Below, in pieces: positions 6,735 through 14,865 of a stretch of 64,000 nucleotides of DNA (position 1 is the first letter of the stretch; each line of letters opens with the position of its first letter). Below the pieces are notes generated by a model, which made no database searches, was not told the origin of the DNA, and saw nothing but the letters and a program-made list of their open reading frames with translations. The position numbers were made by a program, and so were the translations under genes. The DNA is from Gaiellasilicea sp963791905. GTDB taxonomy: Bacteria; Actinomycetota; Thermoleophilia; Gaiellales; Gaiellaceae. Where the stretch lies: contig CAWBTX010000007.1 of the NCBI GenBank assembly GCA_963791905.1, positions 186,001 through 250,000 of the forward strand, in the 5' to 3' direction.

Positions 6735-7433
6735 CTAACGCTCGGCGAGCGCGCGGAGCTCACGCCAGAAGAGCAGGCGCGAAAGCTCCTGCGATGCCTC
6801 CGCGAGCGATTGGAGGTCGTCCAGCCCGGACTTGCGCCGCTCGGGATTCCGGGAGCGCAGCGCCGGCGCCACCAGTTGCTCGAGCAGGGCGGCCTCGCGG
6901 CCGGCCGAGTTCCGGAACGTCCTGAGGTGGCGCGCGTCGATGCCGAACTGCGCCAGCCGCCCGCAGGCCGCCGCGACGTCCGCGTCGCTCTCGCGGTAGA
7001 GGCGCTCGCCGCCCTCGACACGTGGGACGAGCAGGCCGAACTCCTCGAGCGCGCGTGCGAGCGCGAGGTCTATCCCGGCGCGCTCGCACAGCTCCTGCAG
7101 GTCGAGCTCGCTCTCCACCTCGCCGAGCACAGCCGGGCGTCGCCGCTTGCGCTCTGCGCCTCCGCCCGCGGCCAGCTCCTGGCGGATCACGCGGAGTGGC
7201 AGGAACTCGTCCCGCTGCAGGCGCAGGATCGTCTCCAGCCGCTCGACGTCCTCCTCGCTGAAGAGCCGGTAGCCGCCGCGGGTGCGTTTCGGGGTGAGGA
7301 GCCCCTGATCCTCGAGGTAGCGGATCTTGGAGATCGAGATGTCGGCGAACTCCGGCTGCAGCCGCGCGCAGACTGCGCCGATCGTGTGCAGACGCGGCTG
7401 CTGCGCCTTGTCGGTGGGGAGAGCGACGCTCAT
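6735..7433 (-). CDS. ftsR: MerR-family transcriptional regulator, FtsR/Rv1828-like
   Basis: 232 residues. A MerR winged helix-turn-helix lies at residues ~13-80 (TIGAVCARLQ, ISKIRYLEDQGLLTPKRT, GYRLFSEEDVERL), followed by a second, MerR-like helical half (ALEEFGLLVPRVEGGERLYRESD) as in mycobacterial Rv1828 and corynebacterial FtsR. FtsR activates ftsZ in Corynebacterium. The start ATG overlaps the stop of the FHA gene by four bases, so the two are translationally coupled. The garA-Rv1828 neighbourhood is conserved in mycobacteria, which supports the assignment. The palindrome at 8264-8280 upstream of the operon may be its own binding site. Confidence 0.8.
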   Translation of the reverse strand: MSVALPTDKAQQPRLHTIGAVCARLQPEFADISISKIRYLEDQGLLTPKRTRGGYRLFSEEDVERLETILRLQRDEFLPLRVIRQELAAGGGAERKRRRPAVLGEVESELDLQELCERAGIDLALARALEEFGLLVPRVEGGERLYRESDADVAAACGRLAQFGIDARHLRTFRNSAGREAALLEQLVAPALRSRNPERRKSGLDDLQSLAEASQELSRLLFWRELRALAER

Positions 7434-7897
7434 CGGCGGAGGAAGGTGAGGCGGTACTTGCCGATCTGCAGCTCGTCGTCGTCCTCGAGCTGGGTCGTCG
7501 ACTCGATACGCCGCCGGTTGACGAAGGTGCCGTTCAGGCTCCCGAGGTCCTCGATCGAGAAGGTGTCGCCGTTGCGGCTGATCGCCGAGTGGCGGCGCGA
7601 AACGGTGACGTCGTCGAGGAAGACCTCGCACTCGGGCGAACGGCCGACGAGCGTCCGCTCCTGCGAGAGGAGGAAGCTCTCCCCCGCCCTGCCGCCGCCG
7701 GAGCGGACGACGAGCGCGGGGCCCTTTCCCCCGAGCTCCTGCAGCGCGGCGCCCGGGTCGTCTCCGACCTCTTCTGGCGTGTAGCTGACCGTCTGCTCTC
7801 CGGCGTCTTCGCGGACGAGCAACGAGCCGCACTTGGAGCAGAAATTGGCTGCCTCCGGGTTCTGGAAGCCGCACTCCGGGCAGTAGATGTGACTCAA
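7430..7897 (-). CDS. garA: FHA-domain protein with N-terminal zinc ribbon (GarA-like)
   Basis: 155 residues. The N-terminus is a zinc ribbon (YCPECGFQN and NFCSKCGSLL, two CxxC pairs). The C-terminal half is a canonical FHA fold with LVGRSPECEVFLDD, VSRRHSAI and LGSLNGTFVN, the residues that hold phosphothreonine. GarA/OdhI proteins bind and inhibit 2-oxoglutarate dehydrogenase and are switched by Ser/Thr kinases at an N-terminal threonine. Here the segment between ribbon and FHA (GEQTVSYTPEE) has candidate phosphosites, but the classical ETTS motif is absent. It starts with TTG overlapping the upstream stop (TTGA). The GarA role is inferred from synteny and domain. Confidence 0.8.
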   Translation of the reverse strand: MSHIYCPECGFQNPEAANFCSKCGSLLVREDAGEQTVSYTPEEVGDDPGAALQELGGKGPALVVRSGGGRAGESFLLSQERTLVGRSPECEVFLDDVTVSRRHSAISRNGDTFSIEDLGSLNGTFVNRRRIESTTQLEDDDELQIGKYRLTFLRR

Positions 7898-8202
7898 GAG
7901 CCGGCCTCGCCCGCCTCGTCCTCTCCGGCCGCACTGGTGGGGCCTTCTGGTGTCCCGCGTGAGGCGAGGATGTCCGTCAACTGGTCGACGTCGACGTCGC
8001 TGACCCCTCCCCCCTTCAGGCGCGCGGTGCGCTCGGCGCGGAGGATGTCGATGCGGCCCTGCAGCAGCCGCCGGCGGTACGAGACCTCGTTCTCCTCCCG
8101 CTCGAGCTCCTCGATGAGCGACTTCAGATCGTCGTCGGAGAGCGAGCCGAGGTCGGGCAGCGGCTCCATCTCCAGGTCCTCCAGATCGGGCGTTTCTTTC
8201 AC
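7894..8202 (-). CDS. rsiG: RsiG-like c-di-GMP-binding coiled-coil protein (putative anti-sigma)
   Basis: 102 residues, mostly helical. Residues ~38-55 read ENEVSYRRRLLQGRID, which fits the c-di-GMP-binding signature E(X)3S(X)2R(X)3Q(X)3D of Streptomyces RsiG exactly. RsiG with c-di-GMP sequesters the sporulation sigma factor WhiG. Only one copy of the motif is present, as in the Rubrobacter homodimeric form, rather than two as in Streptomyces. No whiG-type sigma gene is in the window. GTG at 8202 is the chosen start; an ATG 9 codons in is possible. It is the first gene of an operon with the garA-like, ftsR-like and apt genes. The anti-sigma role is inference; motif identity is directly seen. 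Confidence 0.75.
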   Translation of the reverse strand: MKETPDLEDLEMEPLPDLGSLSDDDLKSLIEELEREENEVSYRRRLLQGRIDILRAERTARLKGGGVSDVDVDQLTDILASRGTPEGPTSAAGEDEAGEAGS

Positions 8203-8236
8203 AGGCGTGCGCCTTTCCGCGTCGGGACGGGCTCTC

Positions 8237-8280
8237 AGTAAACCAGCAGAAGGGCCAAGGGTCAACCTCAGCTTGAGGTT
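8237..8280 (-). promoter_or_regulatory. promoter with 17-bp palindromic operator for the rsiG-garA-ftsR-apt operon
   Basis: The palindrome AACCTCAGCTTGAGGTT (8264-8280; 7-base perfect arms, 3-base centre) overlaps a -35-like TTGACC (8260-8265, read on the minus strand). This is followed by a 17-base spacer and a -10-like TTTACT (8237-8242). MerR-family regulators use such dyads near -35, and a MerR gene is third in this operon, so autoregulation is likely. The operator overlaps the stop codon of the upstream nucleotidyltransferase gene. Confidence 0.55.
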
Positions 8281-10802
8281 TCTACAGTCTCCCTCGGAGT
8301 TCGGGTCGGTGCGCCGTCTCCCTGCATGATCTCCTCCACCAGCTCGCGCACCTCGTGCTCGAGCTCGTTCGAGTCGGCCTCCGTCGCGCCCTCGGCGTAG
8401 AGGTGGAGCAGCGGCTCGTCGGGATCCGGGAGCACCTGTGCCCAGCCCCGCTCGCTGATCAGCTTGATGCCGTCGGTCAGGTCGACGTCGCGTCCCGCGA
8501 GCCGCTCGTTCAGAAGCCGCATGACGAGGCCCTTGCGGGCCCACGGGCACGCCAGCTGGCGATGGATCAGCGTCGGCCGCGGCAGCTCCGCGACGAGCGT
8601 CGAGACCGGACTCTTCACGTTCGCGAGCAGCTCGAGCAGCTTGGCAAGGCTCGCCACGGCGTCGTAGGCCGGGAGGAACTCGGGAAAGACGTACCCGCCG
8701 CCGACCGCGCCCGCGAAGACGACGTCCTCCTCCGCGGCGACGCGGGTCAGGTCGGCGAGCGAGTTCGGCGTGCGCACGACCTCGAGCTTGCCGTCGACGA
8801 GCGCGTCGACCTGGCTCGTCACGGTCACCGGGAACGCGACCTTCCCGGTCCGCCCGGACGCGCCGATCAGGCTGAGGAACAGCAGCAGCGCCTGCTCGAC
8901 GGGCACCTCCTTGCCGGTCTCGTCGACGAGGTAGAGCCGCTCCGCAGCGCGATCGAAGACCGCCCCCAGATCGGCGCCGACGGCGGTGACCAGCTTCTTC
9001 GTCTGCCCGATCGACTGGGCGATCGAGTTCTGGCTCCCGCTCTCCTCGGCGAAGAAGCCGTGCGACGAGACCGCCTCGACGCCGAGCGGCCCGACCACGA
9101 GCGGCAGGACGAACGACGCCGCCGAGTAGCCGTAGTCGACGACGATGCGAAACCCGCGCTCACGGATCGACTCGACGTTGAGGGAGTCGAGCAGGTCGTG
9201 CGCGTAGCTCTCGCGGACGCGCGCGGGGTACGAGACGGAGCCGACGCTGCCGGCGGCAACGCGACGCAGCTCCTGGCGCGAGAAGTTCTTCTCGATCTCC
9301 TTCTGGAACGAGGACGTGATGAGGATCCCGGGCGGCTCGTAGAACCGGATGAAGATGGCCTCCGGGTCGGCGTGGCCTGCGCCCACGTGTACGTGCGCCG
9401 CGAAGGCCTGCGTCTTCAGCACGTGCCGGCCGACCGCAGGCGGCGAGACGCGCAGGTCGGCGACGTCGACGCCGGTCGCGTTCAGGCCCGAGATCATCGC
9501 CCGCTTGATCATCCGGCACGCGTCGCCGGAATCCCGGCTCGCGACGACGCGCGTGCCTCGCTTGAGCGCCGTTCCGAGCGCCGCGGCGAGCCGCACGGCC
9601 GTCTCGGGCGTGAGATCCACGTTCACGAGCCCGGTCACGCCGTCCTTGCCGAATAGCCTCGTCGACGCGCGCGACTCCCAGATCAGGTTCTCGTTCACCT
9701 GAGAGCCGGTCTCGACCTCCTTGTAGGGGTAGACGCGAACGTTCGGCATGATCGTCGACTCCGAGCCGATCGTGACCTCGTCGCCGATCGCCGCGCCCTC
9801 GTGGATCCGGACGTGGTCGCGGACATCGCACGAGCGGCCCATGATCGCCCCCTCGACCAGCGAGCTGCGGCCGATGTGGGTGGCGCTGTCGATCACGGCG
9901 CGGGTGGTGCGCGCGCGCTCGCGGAGCGTCACACCGGCCGAGAGCACGGAGTACGGCCCGACGGTGGCGTCACGTGCGATCCGGCAGTAGTTGCCGACGT
10001 ACGCGGGCCCCTCGAGCTGCTCGACGTCGTCGATCTCGGCGCCCTCGCCGAGCCAGACGTTCCCGCGCAGGCGGATGCCGTCGATCTCGAGCCGGACGCG
10101 CTCGTCGAGGGCGTCGAAGTTCGCCTGCCGGTACTGGTCGAGGTTGCCGATGTCCTGCCAGTAGCCGTCGAGCACGAAGCCGTAGATCGGGCGGCCCATC
10201 TCGAGCAGGAGCGGGAAGAGCTCCTTCGAGAAGTCGTACGGCCGGTCGGTCGGCACGTGTTTCAGCACCTCCGGCTCGAGCACGTAGATCCCGGTGTTGA
10301 TCGTGTCCGAGAAGACCTGGCCCCAGGAGGGCTTCTCGAGGAAGCGCTCGACCCGACCCTCCTCGTCGGTGACGACGATGCCGAACTCGAGCGGGTTGTC
10401 GACCGATTTGAGGCCGATCGTGACCGCGGCGCCCTGTTCGCGATGGAAGTCGATCAGCGAGCCGAGATCGACGTCGCAGAGCGCATCGCCGGAGATGACG
10501 ACGAAGGTATCGTCGAGGGCGCCGCTCGCGAGGCGCACGGAGCCTGCGGTGCCCAGGGGCAGCTCCTCGACCGAGTACTCGATGTTCAGGCCGAGCGTCT
10601 CCCCCGATCCGAAGTAGCTGCGGATCGCCTGCGGCATGAAGGCGAGCGTGACGATCACGTCCTCCAGCCCGTGCGTGCGCAGCAGCTCGATTATGTGCTC
10701 CATGCAGGGCTTGCCGACGATCGGCACCATCGGCTTGGGCTGATTCGACGTCAGGGGACGCAGCCGCGTGCCTTCTCCGCCCGCCATCACTACAGCCTTC
10801 AC
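8268..10802 (-). CDS. mannose-1-phosphate guanylyltransferase-like protein fused to degenerate phosphomannomutase domain
   Basis: 844 residues. Residues 1-235 are a nucleotidyltransferase (VVMAGGEGTRLRPLT, PKPMVPIVGKP, and ISGDALCDVD for metal binding). Residues ~250-375 are left-handed beta-helix hexapeptide repeats. The rest is a phosphomannomutase/phosphoglucomutase fold. In that last part the phosphoserine loop TASHNP is replaced by GAGHADP, the metal loop DGDxDR by FDRAAER, and the terminal phosphate-binding loop by PDPDEP, so the mutase half looks catalytically dead. It probably makes a nucleotide sugar for glycans. The GTG start has a GGGAGGTGA ribosome site and overlaps the pgsA stop (GTGA). 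The exact sugar (mannose or glucose) is uncertain. Confidence 0.85.
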   Translation of the reverse strand: MKAVVMAGGEGTRLRPLTSNQPKPMVPIVGKPCMEHIIELLRTHGLEDVIVTLAFMPQAIRSYFGSGETLGLNIEYSVEELPLGTAGSVRLASGALDDTFVVISGDALCDVDLGSLIDFHREQGAAVTIGLKSVDNPLEFGIVVTDEEGRVERFLEKPSWGQVFSDTINTGIYVLEPEVLKHVPTDRPYDFSKELFPLLLEMGRPIYGFVLDGYWQDIGNLDQYRQANFDALDERVRLEIDGIRLRGNVWLGEGAEIDDVEQLEGPAYVGNYCRIARDATVGPYSVLSAGVTLRERARTTRAVIDSATHIGRSSLVEGAIMGRSCDVRDHVRIHEGAAIGDEVTIGSESTIMPNVRVYPYKEVETGSQVNENLIWESRASTRLFGKDGVTGLVNVDLTPETAVRLAAALGTALKRGTRVVASRDSGDACRMIKRAMISGLNATGVDVADLRVSPPAVGRHVLKTQAFAAHVHVGAGHADPEAIFIRFYEPPGILITSSFQKEIEKNFSRQELRRVAAGSVGSVSYPARVRESYAHDLLDSLNVESIRERGFRIVVDYGYSAASFVLPLVVGPLGVEAVSSHGFFAEESGSQNSIAQSIGQTKKLVTAVGADLGAVFDRAAERLYLVDETGKEVPVEQALLLFLSLIGASGRTGKVAFPVTVTSQVDALVDGKLEVVRTPNSLADLTRVAAEEDVVFAGAVGGGYVFPEFLPAYDAVASLAKLLELLANVKSPVSTLVAELPRPTLIHRQLACPWARKGLVMRLLNERLAGRDVDLTDGIKLISERGWAQVLPDPDEPLLHLYAEGATEADSNELEHEVRELVEEIMQGDGAPTRTPRETVETSS

Positions 10803-11350
10803 GCCTTCACCTCCCGCCGCGCCTGCACAACGTACTGCGCCGCCGCCACGACGGCTAGCCCAAGGGCGATCCAGAAGAGCCACAGCGGCCACTCGGTGTC
10901 CTGGCCGACGACGATCAGGAAGCCGAGCGAGCAGTACAGCAGCCAGGTGGCCACCTTCCCGAGGGTGCTGACGGAGAGCTCGTAGCCGTGCGGCACGAGC
11001 AGCCTGTACCCGCCGATGAGGATGACGTCACGCGCGACGATGATCAGCGCGGCCGGCCAGGGCAGCTTGCCCTCGAGCCAGAGCAGGATCACCGCGGCGT
11101 CGATCATCAGCCGGTCGGCGAGCGGGTCGGCCAGCCGACCGAAGCGCGACTCCACGTGCCAGCGTCGCGCCAGCCAGCCGTCCAGCTGGTCGGTGATGCC
11201 GGCGACGGCGAAGATGATGCCCGCAGCCCAGCTCGAGCCGTCCTCGGCCGCGAGGAAGACCGCGATGAACAGCGGGATCAGGCCGAGACGGAGGACCGTG
11301 AGCGCGTTCGGAATCCGTGCGAGCGGTGCCGAAACAGCGGGTGTAGCCAT
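10799..11350 (-). CDS. pgsA: CDP-alcohol phosphatidyltransferase, probable phosphatidylglycerophosphate synthase
   Basis: 183 residues, membrane protein with about four to five hydrophobic segments. It contains the complete CDP-alcohol phosphatidyltransferase signature D-G-x2-A-R-x8-G-x3-D-x3-D (DGWLARR ... GRLADPLADR). The length and N-terminus (IPNALTVLRLGLIPLF) fit PgsA, which joins CDP-diacylglycerol and glycerol-3-phosphate; a phosphatidylinositol-phosphate synthase is less likely but not excluded. It is coupled to the downstream nucleotidyltransferase by a GTGA overlap. Its ATG start lies head-to-head with the deiminase gene, at most about 20 bases apart. Confidence 0.85.
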   Translation of the reverse strand: MATPAVSAPLARIPNALTVLRLGLIPLFIAVFLAAEDGSSWAAGIIFAVAGITDQLDGWLARRWHVESRFGRLADPLADRLMIDAAVILLWLEGKLPWPAALIIVARDVILIGGYRLLVPHGYELSVSTLGKVATWLLYCSLGFLIVVGQDTEWPLWLFWIALGLAVVAAAQYVVQARREVKA

Positions 11351-11369
11351 GGCTGACAGGATAGAGCTC

Positions 11370-12395
11370 GTGGCCTCCGAGCCGATCGTCCTGCCTGGGT
11401 TCGTCAACGCCCACACGCATACGTTCCAGCGGGCGCTGCGCGGGCGCACGGGTGGAGGCGACTTCTGGGCGTGGCGCGACCTGATGCTGGCCGAGGCGGA
11501 GCGCCAGACGCCCGAAACGGTGCGGCGGCTCTACGCCGCGACGTACCGCGAGATGCGCGCCGCCGGGTACACGGCGGTCGGCGAGTTCCACTACCTCGGG
11601 CTCGCCGAGGCGCAAGCCGCGGCAGAGGCGGCTGCGGAAACCGAGGTCGAGATCGTCGTCCTGCTCGCCGCCTACGGCCGCGGCGGCCTCGACCGGATGC
11701 GCCAGGCGTCGGTCGCCGACTACCTGCGCCAACTCGAGCAGCTGCGCTCAGCGGGCATCGCGGTCGGCGTCGCCCCCCACTCCGTGCGCGCCTGCCCGGC
11801 CGCCTGGCTCGAGGAGCTCGGCCGCTACGCGGCCGCGGAGCGCCTGCCGCTCCATGTCCATGCCGACGAGCAGCCGCGTGAGGTGGAGGAATGCCTCGCC
11901 GAGCACGGCTGCCGGCCGATCGAGCTCCTCGCTCGAACCGGCTGCCTGGGCCCGCACGTCACGGTGGTGCACGCGACGCACGCCGACGGCACGGAGCTCG
12001 ACCTGCTCGCCGAGTCCGGGACGACCGTGTGTGCGTGCCTCACCACCGAAGCCGATCTCGGCGACGGCTTCCTGCCTGCGGCTCGGATCGACCACCGGAG
12101 CATCTCGCTCTGCATCGGCTCGGACGCCAACGTCCGCATCGATCCCCTCGAGGAGCTGCGCGAGCTCGAGGGGATTGCGCGCCGGCAGACGGGCCGCCGC
12201 GGCATCTTCGGCACCGAGCGGTTGCTCTGCTACGGGGCGGACGAGGGCGCGCGCTGCCTCGGCCTCGAGCGCTGGCCCGAGATCGAGGTCGATCTCGGGC
12301 ATCCGTCGCTGGCCGGCGTGGCGCCCGGCGACGTCTTCGACGCCCTTGTGACGGGCTGTGGCGCCGACGTCGTCGTGTACCCGCCACCCTCATAG
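11370..12395 (+). CDS. hutF: amidohydrolase, formimidoylglutamate deiminase (HutF)-like
   Basis: 341 residues. The metal-binding FVNAHTHTFQRAL lies at the very N-terminus, followed by FWAWRDLM, GYTAVGEFHYLG, GVAPHSVRAC, LHVHADEQPREVEECL, VVHATHADG, TTEADLGDGFLPA and GSDANVRID. These match HutF-type deiminases, which convert N-formimino-glutamate to N-formylglutamate in histidine breakdown. The usual N-terminal beta-sandwich strand region (~50 residues) is missing. The GTG at 11370 is preceded by AGGATAGAG, a better start than the ATG at 11349, whose codon overlaps the pgsA start on the other strand. No other hut gene is present, so the substrate is not certain. Confidence 0.7.
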   Translation: MASEPIVLPGFVNAHTHTFQRALRGRTGGGDFWAWRDLMLAEAERQTPETVRRLYAATYREMRAAGYTAVGEFHYLGLAEAQAAAEAAAETEVEIVVLLAAYGRGGLDRMRQASVADYLRQLEQLRSAGIAVGVAPHSVRACPAAWLEELGRYAAAERLPLHVHADEQPREVEECLAEHGCRPIELLARTGCLGPHVTVVHATHADGTELDLLAESGTTVCACLTTEADLGDGFLPAARIDHRSISLCIGSDANVRIDPLEELRELEGIARRQTGRRGIFGTERLLCYGADEGARCLGLERWPEIEVDLGHPSLAGVAPGDVFDALVTGCGADVVVYPPPS

Positions 12396-12513
12396 GTGTG
12401 GTTTCCCGTACCTCGCGCTAGGGACTTGCCCGGCGCGACCGGAGGGCCCTCCGCGGGACGATCCGTGGCGTCACGAGCGACACACAAGCTCACACGATCG
12501 GAGGACTGAAACC

Positions 12514-14370
12514 ATGTCTTTGCAGCACAAACCCACTCTCGCGTTGGGGTTCATGCCCCGCGCGCTCGTCGTGCTCGCCGTCATGGCGGCGGCTGTCTGC
12601 GTGTCGGCGCTTCGGCCGGACCCCGCCGGGGCCGCGGTCAGCGTTCAGCTCAAGGCGCGCGACTCGACGCTCGTCATCACGGGTACCGACGCCCCCGAGA
12701 ACATCGCGCTCAGGCTCTTCTCGCCGGGCTCGAACGTCCTCGTCGTCGACGGCGACGACGGCGAACCGGGACCGGTCTTCGGGCAGGCCGTCATGCCCCG
12801 GTTCCTGTTCACGAAGATCGCCATCGACATGCGCGGCGGGAACGACTCCGTCCGGATCGACGAGGTCAACGGCATCTTCACCGACACCGAGCAGACCACC
12901 ATGGACGGCGGTGCCGGCGATGACACCTTGCTCGGCGGCTCCGGCCGGGAGGTCTACTTCGGCGGTTCCGAGAACGACTTCGTCGACGGCAACCGCGGTG
13001 ACGACCTGGCGTTCATGGGCGCCGGGGACGACATCTTCCGCTGGGATCCCGGCGACGGCAGCGACACGATCGAGGGCCAGGCCGGCTTCGACACGATGCA
13101 GTTCAACGGCAACAGCGCCAACGAGAACATGGAGTTGTCGGCCAACGGCCCGCGGCTGCGCTTCTTCCGCGACGTCGGCTCGATCACGATGGACACCGAC
13201 GACGTCGAGAAGGTGCTCGTCCGGCCGTCCGGCGGCACCGACAGCGTCCTCGTCAACGACCTCACCGGCACGGACGTGACCCTGGTCGAGCCCAATCTCG
13301 CCGCCGCGATCGGCGGCATTGTGAGCGACCTCCAGGTCGACCGCGTCACCGTGAAGGGCACGAACGGCGACGACGCAGTCGAGGTGCTCGGCCAGCTTGG
13401 CGACGTGACCATCAACGGCCTGCAGGCGCAGGTCAGGATCCGGCACGCCGACGCGAACGCAGCCGCGACGGACGAGCTGCTCATCGAGACGCTCGGTGGG
13501 GACGACTCGGTCTCGGCGGCGACGCTGCCGGCGGGAGCGATCAAGCTGACCGTCGATCTCGGCACCGGCGACGACACGGCTCAGGGCAGCGCGGCTGCCG
13601 ACGTGTTCCTCGGCGGTGACGGGGACGACTTCGTCGACGGCAACCGTGGCGACGACACCGGCCTGATGGGCGCCGGCGACGACGTCTTCCAGTGGGATCC
13701 GGGCGACGGCAACGACACGATCGAGGGCCAGGCCGGCTTCGACGAGATGCTGTTCAACGGCGCGGGTGTGGCCGAGACGGTCGACATCTCGGCGAACGGG
13801 CCGCGGCTGCTGTTCCTCCGCCAGCCCGGGAACGTGGCGATGGACACCGACGACGTCGAGCGGGTCTTCTTCCAGGCCCTCGGCGGCGCCGACAACGTCA
13901 CGGTCAACGACCTGTCCGGCACCGACGTCACCGAGGTCGAGACGGACCTGGCGTCGGCCAGCGGCGGATCGGCCGGCGACGGAGCGGCGGACACGATCAG
14001 CGTCCACGGCACGAACGGCGACGACATCGCCGTCATCGCCGGGGACACCGGTAGCGCGTCGGTCTTCGGGCTGGCCGCCCAGACCGACATCACGCACGCC
14101 GAGCCGGCCAACGACAACCTGGTCGTGAACCTGCTCGCCGGCGACGACATCGCCGAGGCATCCGGTCTCGAGGCGTCGGCGATCATGCTGACCGAGTCCG
14201 GCGGCGACGACAACGACGTCCTGATCGGCGGCGACGGCGACGACACGCTCGACGGCGGGGACGGCGACGACGTTCTCGTCGGCGGCCCGGGAGCCGACCA
14301 GCTCACGTGCGGCGCCGGCGACGACACCGCCATCTCCGACGCGGCCGACACGGTCGCAGCCGACTGCTAG
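12514..14370 (+). CDS. secreted RTX-like (hemolysin-type Ca2+-binding) repeat protein with duplicated module
   Basis: 618 residues. A signal peptide (hydrophobic residues ~14-40, cleavage near PAGAA) is followed by two homologous ~215-residue modules. Each starts with FVDGNRGDD, then GAGDD, WDPGDG, DTIEGQAGFD, SANGPRL, MDTDDVE and a VNDL-GTDV segment. A C-terminal set of nonapeptide-like repeats follows (GGDGDDTLDGGDGDDVLVGGPGAD when read in two parts), the GGxGxDxLx pattern that binds Ca2+. No protease or lipase domain is present. Type I secretion genes are absent and it has a Sec signal, so it is probably a Ca2+-stabilised surface protein. GGAGG lies 10 bases before the ATG. A strong hairpin follows. 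Confidence 0.85.
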   Translation: MSLQHKPTLALGFMPRALVVLAVMAAAVCVSALRPDPAGAAVSVQLKARDSTLVITGTDAPENIALRLFSPGSNVLVVDGDDGEPGPVFGQAVMPRFLFTKIAIDMRGGNDSVRIDEVNGIFTDTEQTTMDGGAGDDTLLGGSGREVYFGGSENDFVDGNRGDDLAFMGAGDDIFRWDPGDGSDTIEGQAGFDTMQFNGNSANENMELSANGPRLRFFRDVGSITMDTDDVEKVLVRPSGGTDSVLVNDLTGTDVTLVEPNLAAAIGGIVSDLQVDRVTVKGTNGDDAVEVLGQLGDVTINGLQAQVRIRHADANAAATDELLIETLGGDDSVSAATLPAGAIKLTVDLGTGDDTAQGSAAADVFLGGDGDDFVDGNRGDDTGLMGAGDDVFQWDPGDGNDTIEGQAGFDEMLFNGAGVAETVDISANGPRLLFLRQPGNVAMDTDDVERVFFQALGGADNVTVNDLSGTDVTEVETDLASASGGSAGDGAADTISVHGTNGDDIAVIAGDTGSASVFGLAAQTDITHAEPANDNLVVNLLAGDDIAEASGLEASAIMLTESGGDDNDVLIGGDGDDTLDGGDGDDVLVGGPGADQLTCGAGDDTAISDAADTVAADC

Positions 14371-14377
14371 TCGCGTA

Positions 14378-14407
14378 GGCGGGGGTCCGCGCGAGCGGAT
14401 CCCCGCC
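14378..14407 (+). terminator. 13-bp hairpin after the RTX-like gene
   Basis: Arms 14378-14390 and 14395-14407 pair with a single G-U and enclose the tetraloop GCGA. It lies 7 bases past the stop and before the cupredoxin gene. Confidence 0.65.
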
Positions 14408-14453
14408 ACCTGAACTCACCCACTCGAAGAAACGACTCCAGAAGGAGCCTCAC

Positions 14454-14819
14454 ATGTCTCGCACGATCCGCGCAGTTCTCGCAGCCACCGTGGCGGCGGC
14501 GACGCTCGTGGCCATCGCGACGGCCGCCCCGGCCGCCAAGGTCGTGAACGGCACCGTCGGTCCCGGCTTCACGATCTCGCTGACGATGGACGGCAAGAAG
14601 GTGACGAAGCTGAAGGCGGGGACGCCCTACCGCTTCGCCATCGACGACCGCTCGGGTGCACACGACTTCCACCTCAGCGGCCCCGGCCTCAACCGCGTCC
14701 TCACGGGCGTCGGCTACACGGGCAAGAAGAGCGTCACGCTGACGTTGAAGAAGGGGACGTACAAGTTCGTCTGCGACCCACACAGCTCCGCGATGAAGGG
14801 CAGCTTCCAGGTTGCCTGA
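14454..14819 (+). CDS. secreted cupredoxin-like (plastocyanin-type) protein
   Basis: 121 residues. A signal peptide ends near ATAAPAA. The mature part is a beta-rich cupredoxin with a His in AHDFHLSG and the C-terminal loop FVCDPHSSAMKG. These supply the His-Cys-His-Met set of a type 1 copper site (C-x2-H-x3-M spacing: CDPHSSAM). Such proteins carry electrons outside the membrane. A strong ribosome site (AAGGAG) precedes the ATG. It follows the RTX-like gene but has its own spacing and terminator, so co-transcription is uncertain. Confidence 0.85.
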   Translation: MSRTIRAVLAATVAAATLVAIATAAPAAKVVNGTVGPGFTISLTMDGKKVTKLKAGTPYRFAIDDRSGAHDFHLSGPGLNRVLTGVGYTGKKSVTLTLKKGTYKFVCDPHSSAMKGSFQVA

Positions 14820-14829
14820 CCCGTCCCTT

Positions 14830-14865
14830 GCGGAAGGGGCGGGCCTCGTGACTCGCCCCTTCCGC
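14830..14865. terminator. bidirectional terminator between convergent genes
   Basis: A perfect 12-bp stem (GCGGAAGGGGCG at 14830-14841, complement at 14854-14865) with a 12-base loop. It sits exactly between the cupredoxin stop and the stop of the minus-strand LuxR regulator. Confidence 0.75.

Noticed and set aside
12490..14409. 639-residue minus-strand frame opposite the RTX-like gene
   Set aside because: It mirrors the Asp/Gly repeat codons of the real gene and has no family features.
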